31,770 nucleotides of DNA from a virus. The translations under genes were made by a program, and so were the position numbers. Where the stretch lies: positions 1 through 31,770 of IMG/VR virus record IMGVR_UViG_3300023179_000340; one strand, written 5' to 3'. Positions 16,360 through 22,132 of the stretch are shown in pieces; position 1 is the stretch's first letter, and each line of letters opens with the position of its first letter. The notes under the pieces were generated by a model. It was not told where the DNA came from. It saw only the letters and a program-made list of their open reading frames with translations, and made no database searches.

Positions 16360-16477
16360 GCCGCTGTCGTCTAATGGATAGGACACTTAAAAAGTGACTC
16401 TGTTTAGAGTACGTTCAGCATAAATTATTTTCCATGTCAAGGAAGGAATCTGGGTTCAAATCCCAGCAGCGGCGCCA
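16360..16477 (+). tRNA. tRNA-Asp(GTC)-like gene interrupted by about 44 nt between D arm and anticodon arm
   Basis: Acceptor GCCGCTG/CAGCGGC, D arm GTC...GAC, then an extra 43-44 nt, then anticodon arm TTTCC-ATGTCAA-GGAAG, T arm CTGGG-TTCAAAT-CCCAG, G73, CCA. The insert carries GTGACTC-TGTT-TA-GAGTAC-GTTC-AGCA, the building blocks of the pseudoknot family found elsewhere in this window but in permuted order. It may be an intron-like insert that has to be removed, or a dead gene. The anticodon assignment depends on my fold. Confidence 0.7.
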
Positions 16478-16547
16478 CAGTTTATGGGACTAAAATATGA
16501 TTCTGTAAAGAATTTATACTGCATTTTTTAAAGTCCCGCCATATTAT
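16478..16547 (+). other. hairpin-forming spacer
   Basis: GGGACT (16486) pairs with AGTCCC (16532) around an AT-rich loop that contains ATTC...GAAT. No gene seen. Confidence 0.4.
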
Positions 16548-16623
16548 CTCGCATTCGGTTAGCGGCTATGCCACCTGGTTTGGGACCAGGATTTCGAAGG
16601 TTCGAGTCCTTCATGCGAGACCA
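16548..16623 (+). tRNA. tRNA-Pro(TGG)
   Basis: Acceptor CTCGCAT/ATGCGAG with C1-G72 (Pro identity), anticodon arm CCTGG-TTTGGGA-CCAGG, T arm GAAGG-TTCGAGT-CCTTC, A73, CCA. Confidence 0.93.
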
Positions 16624-16629
16624 TCATTA

Positions 16630-16663
16630 TGTGTCGCAGGTTCAAATCCTGCCACACAGACCA
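16630..16663 (+). pseudogene. acceptor/T-arm minihelix with CCA
   Basis: TGTGT-C-GCAGG-TTCAAAT-CCTGC-C-ACACA-GACCA: a continuous T arm plus acceptor-like stem with no D or anticodon arm. Either a deletion remnant of a tRNA or a deliberate minihelix. Confidence 0.6.
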
Positions 16664-16668
16664 TATTT

Positions 16669-16743
16669 GCCGTTGTAGTCCTCTGGGAGGGCACTGGATT
16701 GTCTATCCAATTAAGGCGGGTTCGATTCCCGTCGGCGGCGCCA
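16669..16743 (+). tRNA. tRNA-Asp(GTC), third copy
   Basis: Acceptor GCCGTTG/CGGCGGC with two G-U pairs, anticodon arm CTGGA-TTGTCTA-TCCAA (C-A mismatch at the outer pair), T arm GCGGG-TTCGATT-CCCGT, G73, CCA. Confidence 0.88.
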
Positions 16744-17160
16744 AACATAAGATAGTCCTTATTGTTAGGACTGTAACGTCAAGGGAGTCGGGGCTAACCT
16801 TGTAAATCACGCCCGGCAGAAATACTAAGACAACACTTAGTAAGATGAGTAGATGGAAACCGAGCCATGCGAGACTGCGTGGTCTTCAGCAGCATATGAG
16901 GTGGCTGACGATGCGAGAGTAAGTCGGTCCAGTAGGGTATGAAAAGTGTTGTTGGCGGAAAAACTGCAACAAGGACAGAAGTTATATAATAACGCCGTGT
17001 ATTCCTTGACTAATTTAAGAATCAAGTGGAAAGCAAGAGCCACAAAGTAAATAGTAGACTATCATGGAACTGCGGTAGTCTTTGCAGTGATCAACTGCGT
17101 CAGCCGTACGGTTGAGCAACACTGGGGTAAGAGTCCCAACGTAGCAGTTTCAGAAATTTT
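16744..17160 (+). ncRNA. structured non-coding stretch, about 400 nt
   Basis: No credible ORF on either strand. Many local helices: GTCCT/AGGAC (16755), ACTAAG/CTTAGT (16826), ACAACACTT with AAGTGTTGT (about 16831 and 16943) closing a roughly 120 nt domain, AGACTA/TAGTCT (about 17055-17080), GCAGT/ACTGC (17083). Looks like a large folded RNA between tRNA genes; not RNase P, tmRNA or 4.5S RNA as far as I can recognise. Confidence 0.5.
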
Positions 17161-17235
17161 GCCCGGGAGACCGAATGGGGAGGTAGCGTCTTGATAAGGC
17201 GTTTGTAGTCAGATCGAAACTGACTCCGGGTACCA
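17161..17235 (+). tRNA. tRNA-Ile(GAT)
   Basis: Acceptor GCCCGGG/TCCGGGT with G-U at both ends, anticodon arm GCGTC-TTGATAA-GGCGT, T arm GTCAG-ATCGAAA-CTGAC (A in place of the usual T54), A73, CCA. Confidence 0.82.
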
Positions 17236-17241
17236 AGTTTT

Positions 17242-17316
17242 GTCCCTGTAGATTATCGGTTAGATCAACAGCCTTTCACGTTGTAGAGCCCGGTTCGATT
17301 CCGGGTAGGGACGCCA
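17242..17316 (+). tRNA. tRNA-Glu(TTC)
   Basis: Acceptor GTCCCTG/TAGGGAC, anticodon loop CTTTCAC, T arm CCCGG-TTCGATT-CCGGG, G73, CCA. The CCA also forms the first pairs of the RNA cassette that follows. Confidence 0.93.
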
Positions 17317-17434
17317 TATTGAAATACATTGTAAGCCGTGACAGGTTGAGCCTGAACGAACACACAGCACTATCGAGGTGGCTGGTCGTAGCCGAGGTAA
17401 CGAGCATCGCCTAAATCAGTGTGTTTCAATATGG
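17314..17434 (+). ncRNA. inverted-repeat RNA cassette
   Basis: Left arm CCATATTGAAATACATTG (17314-17331) starts with the CCA of tRNA-Glu; right arm CAGTGTGTTTCAATATGG (17417-17434). Inside are a CAGG...CCTG hairpin and GGTGGCTGGTCGTAGCC-type structure. Confidence 0.7.
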
Positions 17435-17763
17435 TTGTATGAAGTAGATAGAAAAGGATTCAAGACGCCGGGGCAGTGCCGGCCAGGTCCACCATAAGGA
17501 AATTGACACGGTGTACAACGTGCGTCACTGCGTCAAGCATACGGTCAGAACATAGAGTCTGAATTTAGTTTCCTTTTGATGGGCCTGACACAGGATCGAT
17601 TGAGTCAAGAGTATAGAAATGGACAACTCGGCAATGTAGAAGCCGTTAGGATTGGGGTGACCTGGTCGTAGACACAAAAACTTTATCTGCAAATGATGAA
17701 AAATTCCTAATGGCTGCGTAAGCAACCTAGGCGAGGTAGTTATACCTTGTAACCAAAAATAGC
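17435..17763 (+). ncRNA. structured non-coding stretch
   Basis: No gene. Contains AAGGAAA (17497) paired with TTTCCTT (17570), several GC hairpins, and an orphan tRNA-like 3' end GGCCAGGTCCACCA (ends about 17493). Confidence 0.45.
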
Positions 17764-17785
17764 ATTAGACTCTACGGAGTCTAAT
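17764..17785 (+). terminator. stable hairpin with TACG tetraloop
   Basis: ATTAGACTC-TACG-GAGTCTAAT: 9 bp stem capped by a UNCG-type tetraloop. No T run follows, so it may be a 3' end protector or processing site rather than an intrinsic terminator. Confidence 0.5.
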
Positions 17786-17853
17786 TACCCAATTTGAGTA
17801 GATGAGTTGTAGCAAATTATTATTTAATTTAATTTTAGTATGCTATACTCATG

Positions 17854-17861
17854 TATAAATA
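17854..17861 (+). promoter_or_regulatory. late promoter box before tRNA-Asn
   Basis: TATAAATACTT, preceded at 17843 by a possible sigma70 -10 (TATACT). Confidence 0.45.
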
Positions 17862-17882
17862 CTTCGCAACTGAGCGATATGC

Positions 17883-17965
17883 TCACCAGTAGAGGAACTG
17901 GTAAACTCACCGGACTGTTAATCCGACTCTTAATTGAACTGCTGGTTCGAAGCCAGCCTGGTGAG
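17883..17965 (+). tRNA. tRNA-Asn(GTT) inside an extended acceptor helix
   Basis: Acceptor TCACCAG/CTGGTGA, anticodon arm CCGGA-CTGTTAA-TCCGA, long variable region (about 13 nt), T arm GCTGG-TTCGAAG-CCAGC. No CCA: instead the acceptor continues as GCGATATGC / GCATATCGC (17874-17882, 17965-17973), giving 16 perfect pairs. Needs 5' and 3' trimming and CCA addition to work, or may serve another role. Confidence 0.8.
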
Positions 17966-18028
17966 CATATCGCTTTAATTGTTACAACTGTTAATTTATG
18001 AATTAATAGTACGAAGATAAATAAGTAT

Positions 18029-18922
18029 ATGAAATATTATTATCTTTATAAAATTACTAACACCGCAAACAATAAAATTTATATCGGCGTACACGAGACT
18101 AATAATCTTGATGACGGGTATATGGGCTCTGGTAGATATTTGTCAAATGCTATAAAGAAACATGGACTAGTAAAATTTAAGAAAGAAATTCTAGAATTCC
18201 TCCCCTCATCTGAAGAAATGTATGCCCGAGAAGCAGAGATAGTAAATGAAGAATTCCTAAAACGCAAAGACATATATAATTTGAATTTAGGAGGTACAGG
18301 TAGTTGGCACCAAGTGAATTCGTCTGGTAAAAACGTATACGGCAAAAATGGACAGCTAGGTTACGGGGGTGAAAATTTACACAAATCTGTCACCTCCGAA
18401 AGAATGAAGCAACAAGGTAGATATCAAGAGTATATTAATAAAATTTCAAATAGTCTTGCTGCGAAACACGCTAGTGGAGAATTAGTATCTATTTTCACTA
18501 CTAATAATCCTATGTACGACCCGAACATAATACAAAAAGTAAAAGAGTCATATAAAAAAATAAAACATCAGCAAGGCACAACTAATTCACAATACGGGAC
18601 TTGTTGGGTCATACATGAGATGTTTGGAAAAAAGAAAATAAAAAAAGAATTATTGCCCCTTTACATAGAACAAGGATGGTATGCTGGTGCATCATTCAAG
18701 TTTGTTAGGCAAAAGAAAAAACGAGAATATGTATCGGCAGAAGTCAGAGAAAAAGATATACGAATATATAGAGAATATTATAGAATTTATCAACAAGTAA
18801 GTTTTGATGAATTCGTCAAGATTACTGGATATAAACATTCTAGACCAAATTTGGTACAGCGGTTAAGTGACTTGCTACCAGAATTTGTTCCACAAAACGG
18901 AAAACGTAGAGTTACTAAATAA
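18029..18922 (+). CDS. GIY-YIG homing endonuclease
   Basis: 297 aa; ATG preceded by GATAAATAAGTAT, a late-type box, without a ribosome binding site. N-terminal GIY-YIG domain: YYYLYKITNTANNKIYIG (residues 3-20), Arg and Glu of the fold in VKFKKEILEFL and EEMYAREAEIV, then NLNLGGTGSW. The C-terminal part is Lys-rich (KQKKKREY, VSAEVREKDIR) and ends in a helix-turn-helix-like region. Seg-like family: cuts DNA to spread its own gene between phages. It is followed directly by one of the repeated pseudoknots. Confidence 0.9.
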   Translation: MKYYYLYKITNTANNKIYIGVHETNNLDDGYMGSGRYLSNAIKKHGLVKFKKEILEFLPSSEEMYAREAEIVNEEFLKRKDIYNLNLGGTGSWHQVNSSGKNVYGKNGQLGYGGENLHKSVTSERMKQQGRYQEYINKISNSLAAKHASGELVSIFTTNNPMYDPNIIQKVKESYKKIKHQQGTTNSQYGTCWVIHEMFGKKKIKKELLPLYIEQGWYAGASFKFVRQKKKREYVSAEVREKDIRIYREYYRIYQQVSFDEFVKITGYKHSRPNLVQRLSDLLPEFVPQNGKRRVTK

Positions 18923-18928
18923 ATTTAG

Positions 18929-18980
18929 AATCCTTTCAGCAAAAAAATACACTCGAAATGTAAAAAAGAGGATTCTGTTA
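18929..18980 (+). repeat. pseudoknot family copy 1
   Basis: P1 GAATCC, TTTC, AGCA, A-rich loop with inner TACA/TGTA, P1' GGATTC, then TGTT. AGCA can pair with TGTT, which lies outside P1, making an H-type pseudoknot. It ends about 6 nt before the initiator-type tRNA. Confidence 0.7.
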
Positions 18981-18985
18981 TATAT

Positions 18986-19064
18986 CGCGGAGTGGGGGAG
19001 TCTAGCCGTCCCCGATGGTCTCATAAGCCATAGATCGCAGGTGCGAATCCTGTCTCCGCAACCA
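18986..19064 (+). tRNA. initiator-type tRNA-fMet(CAT)
   Basis: C1-A72 mismatch (CGCGGAG / CTCCGCA) followed by A-CCA, exactly as in bacterial initiators; D-arm pattern TGGGGGAGTCTAGCC also fits. Anticodon arm ATGGT-CTCATAA-GCCAT has GG/CC but U31-G39 instead of the third G-C pair. T loop TGCGAAT is atypical. Phage initiator tRNAs are uncommon. Confidence 0.8.
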
Positions 19065-19077
19065 GGTAGTTAATATT

Positions 19078-19161
19078 GCGTTTGTGATGTAATTTGTAGC
19101 CATGCGAGTCTTAGAAGCTTGTGCCGAAAGGCGTGTCAGTTTGAATCTGTCACCCGCATCA
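19078..19161 (+). pseudogene. degraded tRNA-Leu(TAG) copy
   Basis: Nearly identical to the intact tRNA-Leu at 25966 through the variable arm (TGATGTAATTTGTAGCCATG, TCTTAGAAGCT), but the T stem (GTCAG / CTGTC) and acceptor 3' strand (ACCCGCATCA) no longer pair. A decayed duplicate. Confidence 0.75.
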
Positions 19162-19185
19162 AAGCATCTTACTTTGTGTAATTAT

Positions 19186-19261
19186 GTCCCGTTCATCTAG
19201 AGGCCTAGGATAGTACCCTTTCACGGTATTTACAGCGGTTCGAATCCGCTACGGGACGCCA
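19186..19261 (+). tRNA. tRNA-Glu(TTC), second copy
   Basis: Acceptor GTCCCGT/ACGGGAC, anticodon arm GTACC-CTTTCAC-GGTAT, T arm GCGG-TTCGAAT-CCGC, G73, CCA. Confidence 0.92.
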
Positions 19262-19267
19262 AGTTTA

Positions 19268-19329
19268 GGATCAGTTCAGCAAACTCAAAAATTTTTTTAT
19301 CATTCAAAAAAACCAAAGTTGATCCTGTT
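19268..19329 (+). repeat. pseudoknot family copy 2
   Basis: P1 GGATCA, GTTC, AGCA, A/T-rich loop, P1' TGATCC, TGTT. Located between tRNA-Glu and a truncated tRNA. Confidence 0.7.
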
Positions 19330-19334
19330 TTATG

Positions 19335-19366
19335 TTGCTTCATTAGCTCAGTGGTAGAGTATTCAA
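19335..19366 (+). pseudogene. tRNA 5'-half remnant
   Basis: TGCTTCATTAGCTCAGTGGT plus AGAGTA: acceptor strand and full D arm, then cut off. The next tRNA begins a few bases later. Confidence 0.6.
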
Positions 19367-19369
19367 AAA

Positions 19370-19443
19370 GCCTTTGTAGTTAAATGGTATAACGTTCGCT
19401 TGATAAGCGATTATTACAAGTTCAATTCTTGTCGAAGGCACCA
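19370..19443 (+). tRNA. tRNA-Ile(GAT), second copy
   Basis: Acceptor GCCTTTG/CGAAGGC, anticodon arm TTCGC-TTGATAA-GCGAT, T arm CAAG-TTCAATT-CTTG, A73, CCA. Confidence 0.92.
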
Positions 19444-19488
19444 GTGACCCAGTTTACTCTTTTTAAACCCGATGATGTGAAAAATTTA

Positions 19489-19578
19489 GGAACGGTCCCA
19501 TAATGGTATTGGAGAAGATTGCTAATCTTTCGATCGTAGTAATACGGTTTCTGAGTTCGAGTCTCAGTCGTTCCGCCA
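19489..19578 (+). tRNA. tRNA-Ser(GCT)
   Basis: Acceptor GGAACGG/TCGTTCC, anticodon arm AAGA-TTGCTAA-TCTT, long variable arm, T arm CTGAG-TTCGAGT-CTCAG, G73, CCA. Confidence 0.92.
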
Positions 19579-19660
19579 AAATAAAGGAAGATGATGCAGG
19601 TGCGTTGGTGCGCGCCTTGGTTGTATAACAAAGACTATATTAGTCTATAATGAATAAATT

Positions 19661-19751
19661 GGAAGTGCTACCGTCTAGGAGAGCGGCACAGTCTTGAAAA
19701 CTGTTTGATTCAGAAATGGGTTAGAGGGTTCGAATCCGTCCACTTCCGCCA
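19661..19751 (+). tRNA. tRNA-Ser(TGA)
   Basis: Acceptor GGAAGTG/CACTTCC, anticodon arm ACAGT-CTTGAAA-ACTGT, long variable arm, T stem GAGGG/CCGTC with one mismatch, G73, CCA. A small AGACTA/TAGTCT hairpin lies just upstream. Confidence 0.92.
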
Positions 19752-19762
19752 ATAATTTATAA

Positions 19763-19841
19763 GGGTCGTTCTTCTAATTGGCAAGATCCCTGACTCCAAA
19801 TCAGGATGTTAATGTAGGTTCGAGTCCTACGCGGCCCGCCA
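19763..19841 (+). tRNA. tRNA-Trp(CCA)
   Basis: Acceptor GGGTCGT/GCGGCCC, anticodon arm CCTGA-CTCCAAA-TCAGG, T arm GTAGG-TTCGAGT-CCTAC, G73, CCA. The D stem has U11-A24; A24 is the change that turns E. coli tRNA-Trp into a UGA suppressor, but some normal bacterial tRNA-Trp also have it. Confidence 0.93.
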
Positions 19842-19851
19842 GTTTTTCAAT

Positions 19852-19925
19852 GGTAATTTAGTTTAATGGTAAAACCCTAGTTTCATACGCTGGTGACGAA
19901 AGTTCGATTCTTTCAATTACCACCA
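19852..19925 (+). tRNA. tRNA with anticodon CAT (Met or Ile2)
   Basis: Acceptor GGTAATT/AATTACC, anticodon arm CTAGT-TTCATAC-GCTGG, T arm GAAAG-TTCGATT-CTTTC, A73, CCA. Candidate TilS substrate. Confidence 0.88.
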
Positions 19926-19940
19926 CTGCTACCAAATATC

Positions 19941-20017
19941 GCCCCTGTACGCTAATAGGTAGTGCGGGTTGACTTAAAATCAGCTGGATGTGGATTCGAA
20001 TTCCTCCAGGGGCACCA
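19941..20017 (+). tRNA. class I tRNA with Leu anticodon TAA
   Basis: Acceptor GCCCCTG/CAGGGGC, D stem CGC/GCG, anticodon arm GTTGA-CTTAAAA-TCAGC, short 5-nt variable loop (TGGAT), T stem with one mismatch, A73, CCA. Bacterial tRNA-Leu normally has a long variable arm, as the Leu(TAA) at 14177 does. True charging identity is uncertain. Confidence 0.8.
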
Positions 20018-20032
20018 AATAGAAAGGTCATA

Positions 20033-20317
20033 ATGAAACTTAGAAATATAGTGTTAGCATTGAAAGATCAAGGTCCGTTTAAACGATTCTATAGGAATTT
20101 CTTTGTAACACGTAATGCCTGGGGATTGTTCCACAAAAACTCACACATAGCCGCAGGATCAGGTAATCCAAAGGTTATGTATAATTCAAAGGCATCAGCC
20201 GAAAAAGCTGCTGCTTCGATGACAAAGAAACATGGTGTTTGGTTCTCTAACTATAAGTGCTTACACTGCGATGGCTATCATTTAGGTAAGAACAGAGATA
20301 ACAAATATAAAGAATAA
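20033..20317 (+). CDS. small protein with CxxC...H knuckle, unknown
   Basis: 94 aa from ATG 20033 (AAAGGT upstream); the frame extends back through the tRNA but that part is not coding. Basic N-terminus (FKRFYRNFFVTRNAWG), a helical KASAEKAAASMTKKHG segment, then YKCLHCDGYHLG, a zinc-ribbon-like end. Lies between two class I Leu-anticodon tRNAs. Confidence 0.65.
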   Translation: MKLRNIVLALKDQGPFKRFYRNFFVTRNAWGLFHKNSHIAAGSGNPKVMYNSKASAEKAAASMTKKHGVWFSNYKCLHCDGYHLGKNRDNKYKE

Positions 20318-20320
20318 TTT

Positions 20321-20397
20321 GCCCCCGTACGCTAATTGGTAGTGCGGATTGATTTAGGGTCAGTTGGTTGGGGGTTCGAATCCGCCCGGGGGTACCA
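20321..20397 (+). tRNA. class I tRNA with Leu anticodon TAG
   Basis: Acceptor GCCCCCG/CGGGGGT, D arm almost identical to the tRNA at 19941, anticodon arm ATTGA-TTTAGGG-TCAGT, 5-nt variable loop, T stem GGGGG/CCGCC with a mismatch, A73, CCA. Likely a duplicate of the 19941 tRNA with a changed anticodon. Confidence 0.78.
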
Positions 20398-20423
20398 AGT
20401 ATAAGTAAAGGACGTTAACAGAT

Positions 20424-20615
20424 ATGAAAATTCAAAAAAGTAGAAAGCCAAGAACAACCGGTAGCAATCTCGATTATGATGGTTCTCATATATTTGGGCA
20501 ACCTTTTTTTGGAGATACTCCAGCAACCAAAAAACTGTGGGAACGACTCACGCTAAAACTGTGCCTAGGATGCGGACAAAAAGATTGCCGCTGCAAGAGT
20601 AAGGCAAGTAATTAA
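20424..20615 (+). CDS. small Cys-rich protein, unknown
   Basis: 63 aa; AAAGGA upstream of ATG. Basic N-terminus (KIQKSRKPRTT), middle GSHIFGQPFFGD, C-terminal CLGCGQKDCRCKSK likely binding one zinc. Small proteins of this kind are common between phage tRNAs; function unknown. Confidence 0.65.
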   Translation: MKIQKSRKPRTTGSNLDYDGSHIFGQPFFGDTPATKKLWERLTLKLCLGCGQKDCRCKSKASN

Positions 20616-20623
20616 AAAAATAC

Positions 20624-20700
20624 GCCCTTGTGCTGCAATTGGTAGACAGCACAGTTTGAGAAATTGTGAGGTAGAGGTTCGAGTCCTCTCAAGGGCACCA
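20624..20700 (+). tRNA. class I tRNA with Leu anticodon GAG
   Basis: Acceptor GCCCTTG/CAAGGGC, D stem GCTG/CAGC, anticodon arm ACAGT-TTGAGAA-ATTGT, 5-nt variable loop, T arm AGAGG-TTCGAGT-CCTCT, A73, CCA. Confidence 0.82.
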
Positions 20701-20791
20701 AATTTTGAGATAGACGAGGGAGTCGAATCGCAAGTAACGGCGTGCTGGAAAATATTGTTATTGTTGAAAAAGAACAATACGAAAAGTTTTT

Positions 20792-20870
20792 GGGGGGTGA
20801 GCTAGTTTGGTAATTTCAGCGACTGCCTGAAGAGCAGTAGAACTAGGTTCGATTCCTAGACCTCTCACCA
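20792..20870 (+). tRNA. tRNA-Phe(GAA)
   Basis: Acceptor GGGGGGT/ACCTCTC with G-U pairs, anticodon arm ACTGC-CTGAAGA-GCAGT, T arm CTAGG-TTCGATT-CCTAG, A73, CCA. Confidence 0.88.
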
Positions 20871-20880
20871 AATATAGTGT

Positions 20881-20909
20881 TGCAGGTTCGAGTCCTGCCT
20901 AGGGCACCA
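20881..20909 (+). pseudogene. tRNA 3'-part remnant (T arm plus acceptor strand, CCA)
   Basis: GCAGG-TTCGAGT-CCTGC then CTAGGGC-A-CCA; no 5' half. Same kind of remnant as at 16630 and 26056. Confidence 0.6.
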
Positions 20910-20914
20910 AAAGT

Positions 20915-20967
20915 TTTGATGACGCCATAGTCGGCTGCTACTACAATGGCAAAGCAGCCCATCAAAT
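20915..20967 (+). ncRNA. long hairpin
   Basis: TTTGATG...GGCTGCT pairs with AGCAGCC-CATCAAA; an inner bulge ACGCCATAGTC. A compact member of the structured-spacer group. Confidence 0.55.
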
Positions 20968-20974
20968 TTAATTT

Positions 20975-21050
20975 GCCCCTGTAACTCAGTGAACAGAGTA
21001 CTTGGCTTCGAACCAAGGAGTCGAGGGTTTGAATCCTTCCAGGGGCTCCA
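20975..21050 (+). tRNA. tRNA-Arg(TCG)
   Basis: Acceptor GCCCCTG/CAGGGGC, anticodon arm CTTGG-CTTCGAA-CCAAG, T arm GAGGG-TTTGAAT-CCTTC, T73, CCA. The CCA is also the start of the next RNA cassette. Confidence 0.9.
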
Positions 21051-21133
21051 TACGCAAACACATTTGCACCTCTTACGGTGTTAGGGAAGTTCATGCATGG
21101 CGACCCGGCGCAGGCTTAGTGTGTTTACTTATG
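21048..21133 (+). ncRNA. inverted-repeat RNA cassette
   Basis: Left arm CCATACGCAAACACATT, right arm TAGTGTGTTTACTTATG. The loop side differs from the canonical TTGAAACACA, yet both arms changed (GCAAACACA / TGTGTTTAC). Confidence 0.65.
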
Positions 21134-21142
21134 ATTTTTAAT

Positions 21143-21228
21143 GCGGGTGTAGCCTAGAGGTCAGGCACTTGCTTGCCAAGCAAGGGTGCGAAAGCCAAAC
21201 GTCGGTTCGATTCCGACTACCCGCTCCA
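21143..21228 (+). tRNA. tRNA-Gly(GCC) with long variable arm
   Basis: Acceptor GCGGGTG/TACCCGC, anticodon arm CTTGC-TTGCCAA-GCAAG, variable arm GGTGCGAAAGCCAAAC (16 nt), T arm GTCGG-TTCGATT-CCGAC, T73 (Gly identity), CCA. Gly tRNAs normally have 4-5 nt here. Confidence 0.88.
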
Positions 21229-21254
21229 GTTTTTAAAAAAGAAATAGATAAAAT

Positions 21255-21329
21255 AGGGGTTAAATCGATAAGAGCAGATACTAGTCTTTGAAACTAGGTG
21301 AGAAGGAGCGTTACCTTCAACCCCTACCA
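21255..21329 (+). tRNA. tRNA-Gln(TTG), divergent
   Basis: Acceptor AGGGGTT/AACCCCT and anticodon arm CTAGT-CTTTGAA-ACTAG are good, but the T loop is AGCGTTA and the D loop lacks GG, so tertiary D-T contacts would be lost. A73, CCA. Possibly decaying. Confidence 0.65.
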
Positions 21330-21338
21330 ATAATTTAT

Positions 21339-21420
21339 GCACCAATGTCAGAATGGGATTGAAGCAGTCTGCAAAACTGTTCCGAAAGGGGAGTAGGTTC
21401 GATTCCTACTTGGTGCTCCA
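21339..21420 (+). tRNA. tRNA-Cys(GCA) with enlarged variable region
   Basis: Acceptor GCACCAA/TTGGTGC, anticodon arm GCAGT-CTGCAAA-ACTGT, 12-nt variable region TCCGAAAGGGGA, T arm GTAGG-TTCGATT-CCTAC, T73 (Cys identity), CCA. Confidence 0.88.
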
Positions 21421-21424
21421 TTAT

Positions 21425-21499
21425 AGACGTTTAGCACAGCGGTAGTGCAAGGCTTTGACGTAGCCTAGGTCAGTGGTTCAACTCCACTAGCGTCTACCA
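21425..21499 (+). tRNA. tRNA-Val(GAC)
   Basis: Acceptor AGACGTT/AGCGTCT, anticodon arm AGGCT-TTGACGT-AGCCT, T arm AGTGG-TTCAACT-CCACT, A73, CCA. Confidence 0.9.
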
Positions 21500-21508
21500 A
21501 AATTTAAT

Positions 21509-21588
21509 GCGTCCTTATACCCTCTGGCTACGAACCAGTTGAAAGGTTAACTGGATACATAGAGGTTCGACTCCTCTAGGGCGCTCCA
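21509..21588 (+). tRNA. D-arm-less tRNA-Arg(ACG)-like
   Basis: Acceptor GCGTCCT/AGGGCGC, T73, CCA and T arm AGAGG-TTCGACT-CCTCT are intact. Only about 8 nt separate the acceptor from CTGG-CTACGAA-CCAG (ACG at 34-36). After it comes CCAGTT...AACTGG, which competes for the same CCAG. No D arm exists in its usual place. Confidence 0.65.
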
Positions 21589-21594
21589 CTATAA

Positions 21595-21672
21595 GGACAA
21601 TTGAAGGGAATTGGCATACCTTGGATACTCAAAATATCTAGCTTCTGAGTTCGAATCTCAGATTGTCCACCA
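21595..21672 (+). tRNA. class I tRNA with Leu anticodon CAA
   Basis: Acceptor GGACAAT/ATTGTCC, D stem AAGG/CCTT, anticodon arm GGATA-CTCAAAA-TATCT, 5-nt variable loop (AGCTT), T arm CTGAG-TTCGAAT-CTCAG, A73, CCA. Fourth short-variable-arm tRNA with a Leu anticodon. Confidence 0.82.
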
Positions 21673-21674
21673 AT

Positions 21675-21703
21675 TTGACAATAAATAAAAAATCAAGTAT
21701 AAT
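21675..21703 (+). promoter_or_regulatory. strong sigma70 promoter
   Basis: TTGACA, 17 bp, TATAAT, then ACATGC. It starts 2 bp after the preceding tRNA CCA. Confidence 0.85.
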
Positions 21704-21729
21704 ACATGCTTAGAAAGCAGAGAACAATC

Positions 21730-21864
21730 ATGGCACATAAACAACAAGGCAATCTTACTCGCAGCCCACAATGGTGGCGACATTTGAAAGACTGGAAGCG
21801 AGTCTGGCACAAACAAGAGCGTCAAGCGTATCGTCGTGTGATTGGTAAGTTGCTTGACAAATAA
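21730..21864 (+). CDS. very small basic Trp/Arg-rich protein
   Basis: 44 aa (MAHKQQGNLTRSPQWWRHLKDW...), no clear ribosome binding site, about 20 bp after a strong promoter. Highly basic with WW and RR pairs; may bind RNA or a host protein. Not recognised. The promoter of the next gene lies in its 3' end. Confidence 0.6.
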   Translation: MAHKQQGNLTRSPQWWRHLKDWKRVWHKQERQAYRRVIGKLLDK

Positions 21865-21883
21865 TCAGCTTTAGTGCTATAAT
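21854..21883 (+). promoter_or_regulatory. sigma70 promoter
   Basis: TTGACA, 18 bp, TATAAT, drives the 21911 gene cluster. Confidence 0.75.
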
Positions 21884-21910
21884 AGACACATAGCAACAAG
21901 TAATCCAAGA

Positions 21911-22132
21911 ATGGCTAGAATGAACGAACGAATTGAAAAACTAGCACAAGACTGTTTTGAATACTTTGAGCCAAACTGTAATGGTGATTCTATGGAATTC
22001 AATTACAAAAAGTTCGCCGAGTTGATTGTGCGGGAAGTTAACTCTAAATTAGATGACATTGGGGTTATTGATAGGGATTCTCGGACGATGGCAATGAAAG
22101 TTATATCAGAATATTTCGGAGTTGAAGAATGA
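21911..22132 (+). CDS. small conserved phage protein (MNERI...YFGVEE type)
   Basis: 73 aa. MARMNERIEKLAQDC...FAELIVREVNSKL...YFGVEE: a small helical protein type frequent in large phages, function unknown. It overlaps the next gene by 4 bp (ATGA), typical of coupled translation. A related C-terminal remnant (YMLEHFGVEL) lies at about 27960-28049. Confidence 0.75.
   Translation: MARMNERIEKLAQDCFEYFEPNCNGDSMEFNYKKFAELIVREVNSKLDDIGVIDRDSRTMAMKVISEYFGVEE

Noticed and set aside
16360-16477. Group I intron in tRNA-Asp
   Set aside because: The insert is only about 44 nt and lacks the P3-P7 core.
16744-17160. RNase P RNA, tmRNA or rRNA fragment
   Set aside because: None of the conserved core sequences I know for these RNAs can be seen.
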